Source of the DNA: a virus
Direction: 5' to 3' (one strand)
Virus record (IMG/VR): IMGVR_UViG_3300021091_000431
Span: 1 to 23,441 of that record
Length of the DNA: 23,441 nt
The translations under genes and the position numbers were made by a program. Positions 21,846-23,441 of this stretch are shown here, piece after piece; the first letter of the stretch is position 1, and each line of letters begins with the position of its first letter. The notes beneath the pieces were generated by a model that saw only the letters and a list, made by a program, of their open reading frames with translations, was not told the DNA's origin and searched no databases.

Positions 21846-23335
21846 GTCGGCTCCTCAAGCACCGCCAGTTTCCCCGTGAACTGCTGCCAACGCTGCACGA
21901 TCACGTCGCAATAAACAGGATTCAGCTCCATTGCATAGCAGACGCGCCCTGTACGCTCAGCGCCCATCAGCGTGCTGCCGCTGCCGCCAAACGGTTCGAC
22001 GCACAGCCCGCCCTTGGGCAGGCTCGACAGCATCACCCGCTCCATCATCGCCACCGGCTTGGGCGTGGCGTGACCGTGGCGCTCTTCACCCGTCACCCTT
22101 GAAAACTCCCACACGTCGCGCATTGCGTCATGCGCGTTGTCGAAGTAGGAGCGAGTCTCGCGCTTGAGCTGGTCGTACTCGCGCTTGAGCTGGTCGTACT
22201 CGCGCTTGAAAGCCTGGTCGGCAGCTGCTGCTTGAATCTTCTTGTATTGGTTAGCTGTTGGAAACGACCATTGTGACTTGGTGACCCAGTGACCGCCCAT
22301 AAATGTGTCGGTCGCCCTGTTGAGATCTGCGATCTTCCAGCCAATCAATTTCATCTGCTGCTCCAGATAGGAGCGCAGCGGTTCCCAGCCTTCCCAATAA
22401 TCGGCTGTGTTCATGTTGCCGATCAACTGATTGCCAAGTTGAAAGAACAGGCAGTGCTCTGAAGCCACCGGATACTGGTTGAGATCTGCCGACGCCATCC
22501 CAGGAATCGCCTTCTTGTCCCAGACAATCTGATTCCGCAGCTCCAGCTTTTCGCTGCTGCCCAATCCCGCTTTGTACCAAAGCCGCCACAACTCCGGCGC
22601 ATTGCCCCAGATGTAGGCGCTGGCGTTGTCCAGCAAGAACGGCCGGAACGTCGCCCACCACTCCATCTGGAAGTTGTCCAAATCGTCGTTGTAAAGATTG
22701 TCGTTGGCCACGCCGTCCGAAGCCTTACCCATCCCGTAGGGCGGGTCCGCGTGCATCAGCGCAGCCTTGCCGCCAGCCATCAACCTCTCAACGTCCGTGA
22801 TGGCGGTGCTATCCCCGCACATCACCCGATGCTTTCCCAGCAGCCATATATCCCCCGGCTTGGTGATCGGCTCAGCAGGTGGCTCAGGAATCTCATCAGG
22901 ATCACCTTGCTCTTCTGGCGCTAGCTCCTCAATTTCAGGCAGCAGATCGCTCAGCTCCTCATCGCTGAAGCCGATCACGCTCAGATCAAAATCATCCGCC
23001 ACCAGGTCCTGCAGCTCCGTGCGTAACAGCTCCAAGTCCCAGCCAGCATTTAGCGCCAGCTGGTTATCGGCCAAGATGTACGCCCGCCGTTGACGGTCGC
23101 TCAGGTGATCGAGGACCACCACTGGCACCGTGCTCAGCCCCAACTCCTGCGCAGCCTGCAGTCGGCCGTGGCCAGCGATGATCCCGTCGCTTGAATCCAC
23201 CAGCAACGGGTTGGTGAATCCGAACTCCACGATCGACGCAGCGATCTGCGCTACCTGTTCGATGCTATGTGTCCTTGCGTTCCGTTCATACGGCTTAAGT
23301 CGGCTTAAAGGCCACAATTCGATCCTCTGCGCCAT
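21842..23335 (-). CDS. ParB-like nuclease domain / DNA adenine methyltransferase fusion
   Basis: The product is predicted to methylate phage (and perhaps host) DNA. Numbered from the longer TTG-start form, residues 13-105 are a ParB/Srx-like fold (RLKPYERNARTH at 21-32, GHGR at 64-67, ADNQLALN at 98-105). An acidic Pro/Glu linker spans about 140-167. The C-terminal half is an N6-adenine-type methyltransferase with motif IV DPPY at 206-209 and motif I EPFGGSGST at 456-464, that is, beta-class order. A heptad repeat around KREYDQL sits at 386-402. Two starts are possible: TTG at 23362 or ATG at 23335. Neither has a clear SD. I chose the ATG because it lies directly before the ParB fold. The stop overlaps the small-terminase start by 4 bases (ATGA), which places the methyltransferase at the head of the packaging operon. 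Phage ParB-methyltransferase fusions are a known class; the target sequence cannot be read from here. Confidence 0.9.
   Translation of the reverse strand: MAQRIELWPLSRLKPYERNARTHSIEQVAQIAASIVEFGFTNPLLVDSSDGIIAGHGRLQAAQELGLSTVPVVVLDHLSDRQRRAYILADNQLALNAGWDLELLRTELQDLVADDFDLSVIGFSDEELSDLLPEIEELAPEEQGDPDEIPEPPAEPITKPGDIWLLGKHRVMCGDSTAITDVERLMAGGKAALMHADPPYGMGKASDGVANDNLYNDDLDNFQMEWWATFRPFLLDNASAYIWGNAPELWRLWYKAGLGSSEKLELRNQIVWDKKAIPGMASADLNQYPVASEHCLFFQLGNQLIGNMNTADYWEGWEPLRSYLEQQMKLIGWKIADLNRATDTFMGGHWVTKSQWSFPTANQYKKIQAAAADQAFKREYDQLKREYDQLKRETRSYFDNAHDAMRDVWEFSRVTGEERHGHATPKPVAMMERVMLSSLPKGGLCVEPFGGSGSTLMGAERTGRVCYAMELNPVYCDVIVQRWQQFTGKLAVLEEPT
22159..22209 (-). repeat. 21-bp in-frame tandem repeat in the methyltransferase gene
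   Basis: Two identical 21-bp units (plus strand CGCGCTTGAGCTGGTCGTACT, written here only in part as CGCGCTTGAGCTGG...) lie at 22159-22179 and 22180-22200, with a 9-base start of a third unit. They encode a heptad KREYDQL repeat in the methyltransferase. A recent slippage duplication is likely. Confidence 0.85.
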
Positions 23336-23441
23336 CTGGATGGTCAGCTTTGGGTCGCTCAAAACGCTTATTGCAAATGCGTCTCATTAAAGCAGTTTCA
23401 GATTTCTGGCGCTAGTTTTTCTGCGAGGCTCGAACATACCT

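Noticed and set aside
22093-22661. Alternative-frame ORFs opposite or within the methyltransferase
   Set aside because: Repetitive Ser/Thr shadows produced by the tandem repeat and by the codon bias of the true frame.
23363-23441. Possible promoter (a TTTAAT-like element) ahead of the methyltransferase
   Set aside because: No credible -35 element at proper distance and no other support; the leader is only partly in the window.

Overview
The window is a structural and lysis block of a siphovirus with lambda/HK97-type morphogenesis, either a free phage or a prophage. Essentially every credible gene lies on the minus strand, so transcription runs from high to low coordinates. The host is probably a cyanobacterium of the Synechococcus/Cyanobium type (inference). 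The fibre genes carry motifs I know from cyanophage fibres: a GNLTVNGTTTT...DKNIEIG block, a GDQTFTLPGTGG adaptor, a GTSIDFTGLPSWVKRITVMF block and an S74 autochaperone. Several starts lack a Shine-Dalgarno (SD) site, which is common in cyanobacteria. No integrase, repressor, host gene, tRNA, CRISPR array or insertion sequence is visible, so lysogeny cannot be judged.

Layout in transcription order. Packaging and head (23335 to 14133): a ParB-like/DNA adenine methyltransferase fusion, small terminase, GpA-type large terminase, a two-domain connector, lambda-type portal, a 908-residue polyprotein joining accessory modules, HK97-type protease and major capsid, a small accessory protein and an FII-like head-tail attachment protein. 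Tail (14136 to 5588): a candidate tail terminator, a 55-residue small ORF, tail tube, a G/GT-type chaperone pair joined by a -1 frameshift signal, a tape measure with a coiled-coil insertion, gpL-like, Cys-rich and J-like tip proteins, and two tandem gpM-like paralogues. Fibres (5591 to 1589): four fibre-type proteins plus two small accessory proteins. Lysis (1574 to 1): several tiny ORFs, a one-TM coiled-coil protein, a 46-residue membrane peptide and a GH24 lysozyme that runs off the left edge.

Most genes are translationally coupled by ATGA or TGATG overlaps. No gap between genes exceeds about 95 bases, apart from the leader at the right edge. The right-edge leader (23363-23441) shows no convincing promoter.

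The most interesting observations are two in-phase slippery heptamers. One (A AAA AAC) ends the G-type tail chaperone and is followed after 7 nt by a perfect 8-bp hairpin, a textbook lambda G/GT arrangement. The other (A AAA AAG) ends the 46-residue membrane peptide and opens a -1 frame of 74 codons that has no good start of its own. It suggests an undescribed frameshifted lysis protein. An SD-hairpin-ATG arrangement after the capsid gene, a large accessory extension on the protease-capsid fusion and three previously hidden small ORFs also deserve a look.
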